Shown in pieces: positions 21,731 through 30,345 of a DNA stretch of 64,000 nt. Every line of letters starts with the position of its first letter. Position 1 is the first letter of the stretch. A program made the translations under genes and the position numbers. This DNA is from CBDCYN01 sp965224205 (GTDB lineage Bacteria > Planctomycetota > Phycisphaerae > Phycisphaerales > Phycisphaeraceae): positions 186,001 to 250,000 of the forward strand of contig CBDCYN010000016.1 in NCBI GenBank assembly GCA_965224205.1, written 5' to 3'. Below the pieces are notes generated by a model, which was given only the letters and a program-made list of their open reading frames with translations, had not been told where the DNA came from and ran no database searches.

Positions 21731-23098
21731 TCACTGCCCCTTGGACAGGTCCACCACGGACACCCCCCGCAGATACAGGCGAGACAAAAACCCGCCCAGG
21801 CTCAACGGGTGGCGGCCTGGCAGCGGCTGGTCGTCGTGGTGCTCGAGCAGGATCTCATCGTTGACCGCGAAGGTGATCTGCCCGCCTTTCTTGGTGAGGG
21901 TCAAGATGCAGTCTCCGCCGGTGTTGCCCTTACGCTGGCCTTTGATAAAAGCTTTTTCTTTGGACAGCACCACAGAATCGGCTGAGAAGCGGAAGTGGTA
22001 CCCCGCCCCATCGGCGATCTTGGTATCGGTGTGCGCCGTCGCGAACCGCACCCACATTACCCGGGCGCTGTCGGCGCCGCCATAGATCGTGTATTTTCCC
22101 TTGACGTACTCGATCTGACACCAGATCGTCAGCCGGAAGTCCTCGGGTAGATTTTGTTGGGTGGTGATCCAGTACGGGTCGCCGTCATTGCCGACCACCA
22201 GGTGATCAAACCCCTGTTCCACCTGGGCATGATCAGCTTGCCAATGGGTTAGCTTGGCGGGGATCGTGGGCGTGTCTACCACCAAACCGCGGTCCACGAC
22301 GCCGGGTTGCGGGTGGACGTCCTTAGCTAGCTCATGGGCGCGGTCTCTGGCCGCTTGAGCTTGGGATAGGTACAGGGCGTAGCCCATGTTGTCAGCAAAG
22401 GGGTTCTTGAGCGTGACCACCCCCACGGCCTGGCCGGCGGTGTTGAGCAGCGGCCCTCCGGAGTTGCCCGGATTGACCGCGGCGTCGGTCTGGTAATAAT
22501 TCAGCCCGTGGATCGGCACCCGTGTCGAAGAGATGCTGCCCTTGTTGAACGCCAGGATCGGCAGGTTGGCCCTGGTGTAGGGGTAGCCGATGACCGCCAC
22601 GTCGCTACCCAGTGGCAGCTTTTCTTGAGATAACGGCAGGGTCGCGAACCCTCCCCCCCCCGGCTGCGCGGCGATCTTCAACACCGCGAAGTCCAGCGGG
22701 CGGTCACCCGGCGGGGCGTACACCAACTCGGCGAGGTAATAGTCCAGCTCGTCGGGATTGTCTTTGCGGGGGACCCCCGCGTAGATCGTCGACTCGCCTC
22801 TGAGGTTTTCTGGGGGCTCGACGACGTGGCGGTTGGTATAGATCAACCCGTCTTCGCTTACGAGGAACCCGCTGCCGCTGACCGGGGCGACCCGCGGGGT
22901 GTAACGCTTGATGTAGACCACCGCCATCCGCGCTTGGGCGATGTTGAATCGGGAGGCCTGTCCCGACGCGGTACCGACGGGCATCATCAGTAACGCGACG
23001 AACCATACCATCACATGCGCGGGCCCCATGACCCGCACAGCAAGCCTCGCGGTGATGTCCTTGGGATCGTGGGTGGGCCATCGGAACGTCATCCCCAT
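21731..23098 (-). CDS. Secreted trypsin-like serine protease with C-terminal beta-rich domain
   Basis: The 455-residue protein has a complete catalytic triad: H91 in YTNRHVV, D136 in PLDFAVLKI and S213 in NPGNSGGPLL. This is the HtrA/DegP type of trypsin fold. A hydrophobic segment (about 28-46, MVWFVALLMMPVGTASGQA) should be a signal peptide; the true start may be an internal ATG such as codon 24. Instead of a PDZ domain, the C-terminal ~180 residues (from about 275) look like a LamG/DUF1080-type jelly roll with patterns such as GYHFRFSADSVVLSKE and FAVNDEILLEHHDD. It probably works outside the inner membrane. The target is unknown. Confidence 0.88.
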   Translation of the reverse strand: MGMTFRWPTHDPKDITARLAVRVMGPAHVMVWFVALLMMPVGTASGQASRFNIAQARMAVVYIKRYTPRVAPVSGSGFLVSEDGLIYTNRHVVEPPENLRGESTIYAGVPRKDNPDELDYYLAELVYAPPGDRPLDFAVLKIAAQPGGGGFATLPLSQEKLPLGSDVAVIGYPYTRANLPILAFNKGSISSTRVPIHGLNYYQTDAAVNPGNSGGPLLNTAGQAVGVVTLKNPFADNMGYALYLSQAQAARDRAHELAKDVHPQPGVVDRGLVVDTPTIPAKLTHWQADHAQVEQGFDHLVVGNDGDPYWITTQQNLPEDFRLTIWCQIEYVKGKYTIYGGADSARVMWVRFATAHTDTKIADGAGYHFRFSADSVVLSKEKAFIKGQRKGNTGGDCILTLTKKGGQITFAVNDEILLEHHDDQPLPGRHPLSLGGFLSRLYLRGVSVVDLSKGQ

Positions 23099-23103
23099 GA
23101 TTT

Positions 23104-23276
23104 TATACGAATCACGTATCAGCGGACCGCCCCGAGAATGCTTTGAGCCGCGTTAATTATCTAGCCGCACTATACACATCGCGTATCAACGTGCCGCGTC
23201 GGGGATGTCGTTTGTCCCGAATATTTTCCTGCCGTGTGCACGAACTTTGTCGTATTTTTGTCCGGCAGGGGTATAA
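23104..23276 (+). repeat. Dispersed repeat family B, one partial and one full copy
   Basis: The full copy at 23171-23276 begins TATACACATCGCGTATCAAC and ends near CAGGGGTATAAC. A truncated copy of its start lies just before it (23104-23135, TATACGAATCACGTATCAGC). Related copies are at 45756-45862, 46801-46904 (minus) and 49771-49820 (minus, partial). The repeat fills much of the 323-bp gap between the divergent protease and MscS genes, so it may overlap their promoters. Confidence 0.6.
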
Positions 23277-23421
23277 CCTCACGGACAAGATGCCATAGCC
23301 CACGATGAACCGCTGGCAGCCAATTTTACCTTTGCTACAATCCGTCACCGCTGGTTCCATAGATCCCTGGGGATTGGACAATTGACGGACTTTTACGAAT
23401 CCACTTAAGGGAGATGATCAC

Positions 23422-24246
23422 ATGCCGGAAATCGATGACAACACGAAACAAATGATACTGGACTACAGCATCAACGCGATCGGGGCGCTTGCGGTCCTGT
23501 TCATTGGGTGGATCGTCGCGGGCATGGTTGGGGGGGTGGTTCGCAAGACGTGTGACAAGGCGAAAGTTGATCTGACCCTGGGCAAATTCTTTGCCAAAGC
23601 GACGCGTTGGATCATCCTCTTGATGGTCGTGCTGGCCTGTTTGGGGATGTTTGGGGTCGAAACGACCAGCTTCGCGGCGGTCTTGGCGGCGGCCGGGTTC
23701 GCCGTGGGGATGGCCTTGCAAGGGACGCTGTCTAACTTCGCGGCTGGGGTAATGCTGCTGATCTTCCGTCCGTTCAAGGTGGGCGACGTGGTGTCTGTCG
23801 CGGGGCATACCGGGAAGGTCAATGAGATTGAGCTGTTCACCACGACCATGGACACCCCGGACAACCGCCGCTTGATCCTGCCCAACGGCGCCATCTTCGG
23901 GGCGAGCATCGAGAACGTGACCTTCCACGACAAACGCCGGGTCGACGTAGCGGTCGGGGTCGACTATTCGGCCGACATCGACAAAACCCGTGCCGTTCTT
24001 ACAGAAGCGGCCACCAGCGTGGCGGGGCGGCTACAGGAAGAAGCCCCGGTGGTGGTTCTGGTGGAACTGGGGGCGTCGTCCGTGGACTGGTCGGTCCGTG
24101 TCTGGAGTCAAACCGCCGATTACTTTGCGGTCAAAGAGGCCCTGACCGAAGCCGTCAAGAAATCTCTGGATCAGGCCGGGATCGGGATCCCGTTCCCGCA
24201 GATGGACGTCCACGTCGATGGGGCGTTGTCGGGTTCTGGTCAATAA
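23422..24246 (+). CDS. mscS: Small-conductance mechanosensitive channel
   Basis: The 274-residue protein has the MscS fold: three membrane helices, with the third containing GFAVGMALQGTLSNFAAG, followed by the beta domain RPFKVGDVVSVAGHTGKV and the LPNGAIFGASIEN motif. It has the compact length of E. coli MscS. It opens under membrane tension to release solutes during hypo-osmotic shock. The start ATG follows GGGAGATGATCAC, giving a good ribosome-binding site. It stands alone on the plus strand between a repeat-rich gap and a DUF481 protein. Confidence 0.95.
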   Translation: MPEIDDNTKQMILDYSINAIGALAVLFIGWIVAGMVGGVVRKTCDKAKVDLTLGKFFAKATRWIILLMVVLACLGMFGVETTSFAAVLAAAGFAVGMALQGTLSNFAAGVMLLIFRPFKVGDVVSVAGHTGKVNEIELFTTTMDTPDNRRLILPNGAIFGASIENVTFHDKRRVDVAVGVDYSADIDKTRAVLTEAATSVAGRLQEEAPVVVLVELGASSVDWSVRVWSQTADYFAVKEALTEAVKKSLDQAGIGIPFPQMDVHVDGALSGSGQ

Positions 24247-24417
24247 TGAAGGTCATGACGCAACGGGCAAGCGAATTCCTCGCTTGCCCCGCGACGACCG
24301 GCTTGCCATCTAGAGCGACGTCGAATCCAGTGCATGATCCGGATCGAATGAAAGACGATTCGCACCTATATTTTTATTGGATTTAATGTAACGAACTGAT
24401 GTCGAGAGGCTAATACG

Positions 24418-25449
24418 ATGAAGATTTATCACGTTTGGGTGTTTGTATCCGCTTTGACGCTGCCCTATGCCGCTTGGGGCGATGAAGTCGTTTTACAAGA
24501 CGGCAGCCGGTTGATTGGGACCGTGACCCAGGTGATCGACGGGTCGGTGACGATCGAGACCGACTTCGCTGGGACGATCACGGTCGACAAATCCCTGGTG
24601 AAGGGGATCCGCACCGATGAGCCCAAATCGGTCCAGCTGCCTTCCGGTGACCGAGCGATCGGGAAGCTTGACTACAGCCGTTCTGGACAGAAGGTAACGA
24701 CCGACACGGTCGGCGATATCTCGATCGACCTAAACCAGGTCGACGCCGTTTGGGCCGCCGGCCAGCCACACCCAGCGATGCTCGCTCAGCTGCCGAAATG
24801 GTACGGCAGCCTTGAGCTGGGTCTCGACGGCCAGACCGGTAATTCCGAGCGTATCGCGATCAACGGCCGGGCCGAGGTGCACCGCGACACCCCCACCGAC
24901 CGGATGATGATCTACGCCCAGGGTCGATCTTCCCGGGAAAATGGTGAAGACACGGTCAAAGAGGTCTTGGGGGGGATTAGCCTCGAGATCGATCTCGATG
25001 ACGACTGGTTCGTCTTTGCTAAATCGGAGCTGGAGTTCGACAAGCTCGAAGATTTAGACCTGCGGGCCACGGTGACCGGTGGTGTGGGTTACTTTGCGAT
25101 CCGTGAGCCCGGCCATGAACTTAAGCTCCGCGCCGGCCTGGGCTTTCAACACGAAAGCTTCAGTACCGGTGAGTCCAACGACTTTGCCATCGGTGAATTA
25201 GGGCTGGATTACCTCCTAGAGATCGCGCCGTGGCTTCTCTATACCCTCCACGCCACTTACTACCCAACCTTCGAGGACATCGCTGATTACCGGGTCGTCT
25301 TGGAGAACGCCGTCGCGATCCCGCTATCACCTAAAGAAGACTGGCGGTTACGGATCGGGATGCGTAACGATTATGACTCGATGACCAAAGGTGACACCGA
25401 GCATCTCGATACCTACTATTTTATGAATATCGTCTGGGCGTGGCAGTAA
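24418..25449 (+). CDS. DUF481 outer-membrane beta-barrel protein
   Basis: The 343-residue protein starts with a signal peptide (MKIYHVWVFVSALTLPYAAWG). A short domain of about 110 residues follows (VVLQDGSRLIGTVTQV and VDKSLVKGI), resembling an SH3-like repeat that often precedes DUF481. The remaining part is rich in alternating beta strands with aromatic belts (HELKLRAGLGFQHESF, WLLYTLHATYYPTF) and ends in an aromatic residue-rich strand NIVWAWQ, as outer-membrane barrels do. DUF481 proteins are salt-induced or of unknown role. No operon partner is evident: mscS ends 171 bp upstream. Confidence 0.87.
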   Translation: MKIYHVWVFVSALTLPYAAWGDEVVLQDGSRLIGTVTQVIDGSVTIETDFAGTITVDKSLVKGIRTDEPKSVQLPSGDRAIGKLDYSRSGQKVTTDTVGDISIDLNQVDAVWAAGQPHPAMLAQLPKWYGSLELGLDGQTGNSERIAINGRAEVHRDTPTDRMMIYAQGRSSRENGEDTVKEVLGGISLEIDLDDDWFVFAKSELEFDKLEDLDLRATVTGGVGYFAIREPGHELKLRAGLGFQHESFSTGESNDFAIGELGLDYLLEIAPWLLYTLHATYYPTFEDIADYRVVLENAVAIPLSPKEDWRLRIGMRNDYDSMTKGDTEHLDTYYFMNIVWAWQ

Positions 25450-25624
25450 GTAAGGGTCGCGGGACCATCGCTACGAGTCGACGTGGAAATGTGCATAACG
25501 GAACCGATGCTTTGGGTTCGGTGATCTGCGGCGTTGCTCTTCAATCCTTAAACGGATGCCTGAAAAGATAAAGGCATCACTTTCTTTGTGCTTTTCGTAA
25601 AAAGGGGATACAGCCATACGAGTC

Positions 25625-25714
25625 ATGGAGATCCAGATTCATCGGGCAGCTCGACAGGACATGGTAACCGCAGTGATCGCGGAGATGATCATGACCCACG
25701 GGACGCCACGGTAA
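25625..25714 (+). CDS. Possible 29-residue leader peptide upstream of cimA
   Basis: A short frame (MEIQIHRAARQDMVTAVIAE then MIMTHGTPR) ends 32 nt before a strong intrinsic terminator, and cimA follows. It contains four Ile and two Val codons. This arrangement would suit an attenuation leader for an isoleucine-pathway gene, but the Ile content is modest and no clear ribosome-binding site precedes it. It may equally be non-coding. The rest of 25450-25831 shows no other gene. Confidence 0.2.
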   Translation: MEIQIHRAARQDMVTAVIAEMIMTHGTPR

Positions 25715-25746
25715 GTAGGGTGGACAGATTTTTTCATCATCTATCA

Positions 25747-25770
25747 CCCTGCTGTTTGGCAGGGTTTTTT
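25747..25770 (+). terminator. Rho-independent terminator upstream of cimA
   Basis: CCCTGC (25747-25752), a 6-nt loop, GCAGGG (25759-25764), then six T. It lies about 300 bp after the DUF481 stop and 61 bp before cimA. It may therefore end a small RNA or act as an attenuator rather than just close the DUF481 transcript. Confidence 0.8.
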
Positions 25771-25831
25771 ATTTGCAGTAAAACGGACCCCTGACGCGCC
25801 ACCCCGTTCGCCGTATCGGGACTGAACCGCT

Positions 25832-27475
25832 ATGCCACAACCGCCGCCTAAAAGGATCGAGATCTACGACACTACCCTCCGCGACGGGGCCCAGGGCATG
25901 GGTGTGGCGTTTAGCCTCACCGACAAGCTCAAGATCGCCAAGCACCTCGATAACCTGGGCGTGGATTATATCGAGGGCGGCTACCCCCTATCGAACCCGA
26001 AGGACGAAGCGTTTTTTACCGAAGCGGCCAGCTATCAATTCAAGCACGCCCGCATCTGCGCGTTCGGGATGACCCGCCGCCGCGGGATCGCGGCGAAGGA
26101 CGACGACGGGATGAACGTCCTGGTCGCCACGCCGGCGCCGGTGATCACGATCGTGGGCAAGACCTGGGACCTGCACGTCGATGAGGTCCTGCGCGTCGAC
26201 CGTGACGAGAACCTGGCGATGATCCACGACTCGGTTTCGTTCTGCCGAGCCGGCGGCCGCAAAGAGGTGTTCTACGACGCCGAGCACTTCTTTGATGGGT
26301 ACCGGGCCAACCCCGCTTATGCGATCCAGACGCTGCGTGCCGCGGCCGAGGGTGGGGCGACCCGGCTGGTGTTGTGCGATACCAATGGCGGCAGCCTGCC
26401 GGGTTGGGTCGCCCAGGTGGTGGGCGAAGTGATCGAAGCGTTCAAGGATTACCCCGCAGCGGTCGGGGTCCACACCCACAACGACTCGGGGCTAGCGGTG
26501 GCCAATTCCCTGGCCGCGGTCGAGGCCGGCGCGATCCAGGTCCAGGGTACGGTCAACGGGATCGGGGAGCGCTGCGGCAACGTCGACCTAACCACGGTCG
26601 CGGCGAACCTGCGTCTGAAAATGGGTTACGACTGCCTCGACGGTCAATCCATGGCACGGCTCACCGAGGCGAGCCGGTACGTGTACAGCCTGGCCAACAT
26701 GAACATCCCCAACAATCAGCCGTTCGTGGGGTCCGCGGCCTTTGCTCATAAGGGGGGGATGCATGTCCACGCGGTTCAGCGGATCCCGCATAGTTACGAA
26801 CACATCACCCCCGAGTCTGTGGGTAATACCCGTCGGGTGCTGGTCAGTGAGCTAAGCGGGGTGAGCAACATCGCCGCCACGTTCGGTGATCAGGCCAACG
26901 TTGCCCAAGACCGCAAGCTCATGAAGCGGGTCCTGCAGCGTGTCCAAGACCTGGAAAACCAGGGCTACCAATTCGAGGCGGCCCCCGCGAGCTTTGAGCT
27001 GCTCGTGCACGAAGCCAGAGGCCAACGCCCCGCGTTCTGGAGCCTGGACCACTACCGGTGCGTCATCCTCAAAAGGGACAACGACCCGCCGGTCACCGAG
27101 GCGACGGTCAAGCTGACGGTCAACGACCAGTCGCACCACCAGGTCGCCGAGGGCGACGGGCCGATCAACGCGCTCGATAGTGCCTTACGCAAGTGCCTCG
27201 AAGCAACGTACCCGCAGCTGTCGCGTGTCCACCTGCGGGACTACAAGGTGCGCGTGGTCAACCCGACCGCCGAATCAGCCGCGACGGTCCGTGTGGTGAT
27301 CGAATTCGCGGTCCACCCCCAGCCGGGGGCCACAGACGACGATCGGAGGGGAAAACGTTTACGTTTATTTAGCACGATCGGGGTCAATGAAAACATCGTC
27401 GACGCCTCCTGGCGGGCGTTGACCGATGCGTTTACGTATCACCTGATCGAGTCACGGGTCGAAGCTAAAGGATGA
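25832..27475 (+). CDS. cimA: (R)-citramalate synthase
   Basis: The 547-residue protein belongs to the isopropylmalate/homocitrate synthase family. The N-terminal TIM barrel carries IYDTTLRDGAQGMG (metal-binding Asp, catalytic Arg), VGVHTHNDSGLAVANSLAAV and GTVNGIGERCGNVDL. The C-terminal part (about 400-547) is the LeuA dimer/allosteric regulatory domain. Length and the DGAQG motif fit the CimA branch that condenses pyruvate with acetyl-CoA in a threonine-independent isoleucine pathway, rather than LeuA. Feedback inhibition by isoleucine is known for the family. A terminator hairpin 61 bp upstream suggests possible attenuation. Confidence 0.93.
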   Translation: MPQPPPKRIEIYDTTLRDGAQGMGVAFSLTDKLKIAKHLDNLGVDYIEGGYPLSNPKDEAFFTEAASYQFKHARICAFGMTRRRGIAAKDDDGMNVLVATPAPVITIVGKTWDLHVDEVLRVDRDENLAMIHDSVSFCRAGGRKEVFYDAEHFFDGYRANPAYAIQTLRAAAEGGATRLVLCDTNGGSLPGWVAQVVGEVIEAFKDYPAAVGVHTHNDSGLAVANSLAAVEAGAIQVQGTVNGIGERCGNVDLTTVAANLRLKMGYDCLDGQSMARLTEASRYVYSLANMNIPNNQPFVGSAAFAHKGGMHVHAVQRIPHSYEHITPESVGNTRRVLVSELSGVSNIAATFGDQANVAQDRKLMKRVLQRVQDLENQGYQFEAAPASFELLVHEARGQRPAFWSLDHYRCVILKRDNDPPVTEATVKLTVNDQSHHQVAEGDGPINALDSALRKCLEATYPQLSRVHLRDYKVRVVNPTAESAATVRVVIEFAVHPQPGATDDDRRGKRLRLFSTIGVNENIVDASWRALTDAFTYHLIESRVEAKG

Positions 27476-27602
27476 ACCGTGCCGCCCCCGCGGTTACCCT
27501 AGCGCCCCCGACCGGGCCGCCGCAGTGATCACGGGTGGACGGCGTCACGGCCGGTCGAGCACGAGTTCGTGGAGTTTGGAAACGCGATAGGTATAGTTTT
27601 CG

Positions 27603-27935
27603 ATGACAACCCGGATGACCGAACGACTCGAACAATTGTTGAAGTTTTTTGAAGCGGACCCTCAGGACGCGTTTTGTAGCTACGGGATCGCCCTCGAGTA
27701 TGCCAAGTCAGGCCGGCCCGACGAAGCGATCCGGTGGTTGGATCAGACGCTGCAAATCGATCCCAACTATTGCTATGCTTTTTATCAGAAATCGAAGATC
27801 TTGGCGGATACCGGCGACATCACTGCGGCTCGGCGGGTGCTCGAGGACGGGATGGCGGTCGCCCAACGCGTCGCCGATGAACACGCCTACAGCGAGATGG
27901 CCGAATTGAACGAGTCGCTGACGGGTCCCGTGTGA
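27603..27935 (+). CDS. Small TPR-repeat protein
   Basis: The 110-residue soluble protein is built from about three helical TPR-like repeats. One full unit reads DAFCSYGIALEYAKSGRPDE followed by AIRWLDQTLQIDPN, and the next covers YCYAFYQKSKILADTGDITA. TPRs mediate protein-protein contacts; the partner is not evident. It stands 127 bp after cimA with no obvious operon link. No signal peptide is visible. Confidence 0.82.
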   Translation: MTTRMTERLEQLLKFFEADPQDAFCSYGIALEYAKSGRPDEAIRWLDQTLQIDPNYCYAFYQKSKILADTGDITAARRVLEDGMAVAQRVADEHAYSEMAELNESLTGPV

Positions 27936-28122
27936 ATCTGCGTCAAAAAAAAAGTCGTTCTACACGGGTAAGGGCCGATAGTTCCCCACGAAGCTCTAGC
28001 TTCGGGCTGGCAGCCCGCCCTGAGAATGACGACGGTGAGCCACCCCCTCATTTGTCTCTATTTTTAGAGGATCTATGAGAGAGCTGCGTTAACCCGAAGT
28101 CGTCCAAGGTGCCAGACCGGCG

Positions 28123-28269
28123 TCATCGCACAGCGAAGGCATGATGGTAGATGAAATTATTGTGCTTGTCCGTCGCCGCGGCCTCTAGGCCCACGTCGGG
28201 GTTGTGGTAACGTAAGTGATTGGTAAACATGATCCCCGAGACCAACCCCACGACAGTCGCTGTGAACAT
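28123..28269 (-). CDS. Possible 48-residue protein with one membrane segment
   Basis: A short minus-strand frame lies in the 382-bp gap between the TPR gene and the secreted protein gene. It starts MFTATVVGLVSGIMFTNHLR (a possible membrane anchor) and ends NNFIYHHAFAVR. An AT-rich stretch with TATACC lies just upstream. No family is recognised and no clear ribosome-binding site is seen. The remainder of the gap (27936-28122) shows nothing definite. Confidence 0.25.
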   Translation of the reverse strand: MFTATVVGLVSGIMFTNHLRYHNPDVGLEAAATDKHNNFIYHHAFAVR

Positions 28270-28317
28270 AAGGTATAGTAACAACGATATTACTGTCTCC
28301 AGGAGATCGAATACGAC

Positions 28318-30294
28318 ATGCTGACCATCGACCCGACACGACCCCGTTATCTAGCAGCCTGGTTGTACGCGGTGATCACTCTGACCTGTGTACCCGGGTG
28401 GGCCCAGCCCATCTTGATCGTGGAAACGTTTGACGGCGGGATCCAGAACAACCTCGGGGGGTTCTACAATACGTATCAGCGGCAGCCTTCCACCGCGACG
28501 TTCATGCAGGTCGACGATGTGCGACGCGGCGACGCCGGCAAGAGCCTACGCATCTCGATCGACCGCCAAGATAGTGGGTTCTGCGGGTGGTGGATGCACT
28601 TTTTCAATTTCCAGAAAAAACCATATGAGTATCTAGACACGACCCCGTACAAATACTTGTCCTTCTGGGTCAAGGGCCAGAACGGTGGCGAGCCGTTTGT
28701 CGTGAAGATGGCTGATGAGGAATGGATCGGTAAGGAAGACTCCCTGCCAGTCGGTGACATCAAAAAATTTCTGCCTAACGGGGTCACCACGCAATGGCAG
28801 GAAGTGCAGGTGCCGCTGGACGACATCCGCCGCCTCGACCGCACTAAGATGGGGGGGATGACGCTTGATTTCACCACCTCGGGCCTTTATACGGTCTATA
28901 TTGACGATGTGAGCCTTAAAGCCAATCCCCAGATCCCCACGCCCGTGACCCGAGCCACGGATATCGACCGCACCAACGATCGACCTTACCCCAAGTCGAT
29001 GTGGGTGTGGGCATCGGAAACGTTTCTTAACGACGATGCCAAACGGCATGAGCTTTTCGAATTCTGCAAGCAGAACGACATCCAAACCCTCTGGGCCCAG
29101 CTGCTGTACACGTTCGAGCCCGAAATCGATTTTAATACCCCCCCTGACCCGGCCAAAGACCCGCCCCAGACCCGCTGCTTGATCCAACACCAAGACAAGC
29201 TGCGGCGGTTTATCCGCGAGGCCCATCATTTCGGCCTCAAGGTCCACGCGTTGGATGGGTACCCGGAATACGCCCAGAAGCCGTTCCACCACGCCCCGCT
29301 AGCGGTGGTCGACGCGGTCATCGCGTTCAACCAGGAATCGGCCCCCGCCGAGCGGTACGACGGGATCCACTTTGATAACGAGCCATACCTGCTCATCGGC
29401 TGGCAGGACCGTGACCGGCGTCAGCAGGTGCTCGCGGAGTTCCTGGAGCTCAACGCCCAGTGTCAGAAGCGGGTCCGCGAGGGGTCGCAGATGCAGTATG
29501 GGATCGATATCCCGTTCTGGTGGCAGAAGCAGGACGCCGAGACCGGCCAGTTCTTCGGGCAAGTCACCTTTAACAATAGGGACGACGCGGCCAGCTATTT
29601 CTGCATCGACCTGCTCGACAACGTGGGGATCATGAACTACCGCGACCGCGCCGGCGGGGCCGACGGCATGATCGCCCACGGCACCGACATCCTCCAATAC
29701 GCCGACAAGACCGGCGGGGCCAAGGTGTACATGGGTATCGAGACCTTCACCTACGACCCCACGGAGGTCTGGTTCGCCACCGGCCTGCCACGCGCCGCCT
29801 TCGCCGAAGCGATCCGCGGCCGGGCCAAGGACTATATGTTGCTTAGCCGCATCCAAGGGTTCCGAGTCCAGACCTTCGACGACGGGTTGAACATCCACGT
29901 CGGGATCGAGCTACCCCCCGCGATGACCCCGAAAGACAAAGACCGCGTGCGACGGGTCATGGGCGAGATCGCCCGGCGGTTCGGGGTCTCATCAGACCCG
30001 GGTCTCAAAGCGGATACCGACCGGCTGCTCAAAGACGCCGAGTTCGCGCTCGTGGCCGATGTGGAATGGGACCACTACCGGACGCAGAACATCGTCGACC
30101 CCGCGACGGAAAACATCTACAGCGGCTTCGTGGCCACCTCCATCATGCTCTCCAAAACCACGTTCGCGGACAATACCCTCGCCGAGATGCAAGAGCAGAT
30201 CGAAGCGGCGGAACAGGAATTCCGCAAACACAAGTCCTACGAGGGCATCGCCGTCCATTATTACGAGACCTACCGCAGGCTCATAGGTCAATAG
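28318..30294 (+). CDS. Secreted protein with CBM-like domain and TIM-barrel-like domain
   Basis: The 658-residue protein starts with a signal peptide (about 1-29, ending GWAQ). It then has a jelly-roll domain (about 30-205) resembling carbohydrate-binding or CIA30-like modules, with VETFDGGIQNNLGGFY, YKYLSFWVKGQNGGEPF and GLYTVYIDDVSLKAN. The following ~400 residues look like a (beta/alpha)8 barrel: SMWVWASETFLND, DIQTLWAQLLYTFEPE, GLKVHALDGYPEYA, YDGIHFDNEPYLLIGW. The Asp and Glu in HFDNEPY are placed as in retaining glycosidases. It is probably a polysaccharide-active exported enzyme, but no GH family could be assigned. An AGGAG precedes the ATG. Confidence 0.72.
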   Translation: MLTIDPTRPRYLAAWLYAVITLTCVPGWAQPILIVETFDGGIQNNLGGFYNTYQRQPSTATFMQVDDVRRGDAGKSLRISIDRQDSGFCGWWMHFFNFQKKPYEYLDTTPYKYLSFWVKGQNGGEPFVVKMADEEWIGKEDSLPVGDIKKFLPNGVTTQWQEVQVPLDDIRRLDRTKMGGMTLDFTTSGLYTVYIDDVSLKANPQIPTPVTRATDIDRTNDRPYPKSMWVWASETFLNDDAKRHELFEFCKQNDIQTLWAQLLYTFEPEIDFNTPPDPAKDPPQTRCLIQHQDKLRRFIREAHHFGLKVHALDGYPEYAQKPFHHAPLAVVDAVIAFNQESAPAERYDGIHFDNEPYLLIGWQDRDRRQQVLAEFLELNAQCQKRVREGSQMQYGIDIPFWWQKQDAETGQFFGQVTFNNRDDAASYFCIDLLDNVGIMNYRDRAGGADGMIAHGTDILQYADKTGGAKVYMGIETFTYDPTEVWFATGLPRAAFAEAIRGRAKDYMLLSRIQGFRVQTFDDGLNIHVGIELPPAMTPKDKDRVRRVMGEIARRFGVSSDPGLKADTDRLLKDAEFALVADVEWDHYRTQNIVDPATENIYSGFVATSIMLSKTTFADNTLAEMQEQIEAAEQEFRKHKSYEGIAVHYYETYRRLIGQ

Positions 30295-30345
30295 CAAGGC
30301 GGCGTTTGAGGTGTGGGTTGCCAACGTCCCGGTGGAGGCCTTGAT

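Noticed and set aside
25588..25794. 68-residue open frame before cimA
   Set aside because: It crosses the terminator hairpin and shows no domain or ribosome-binding site.
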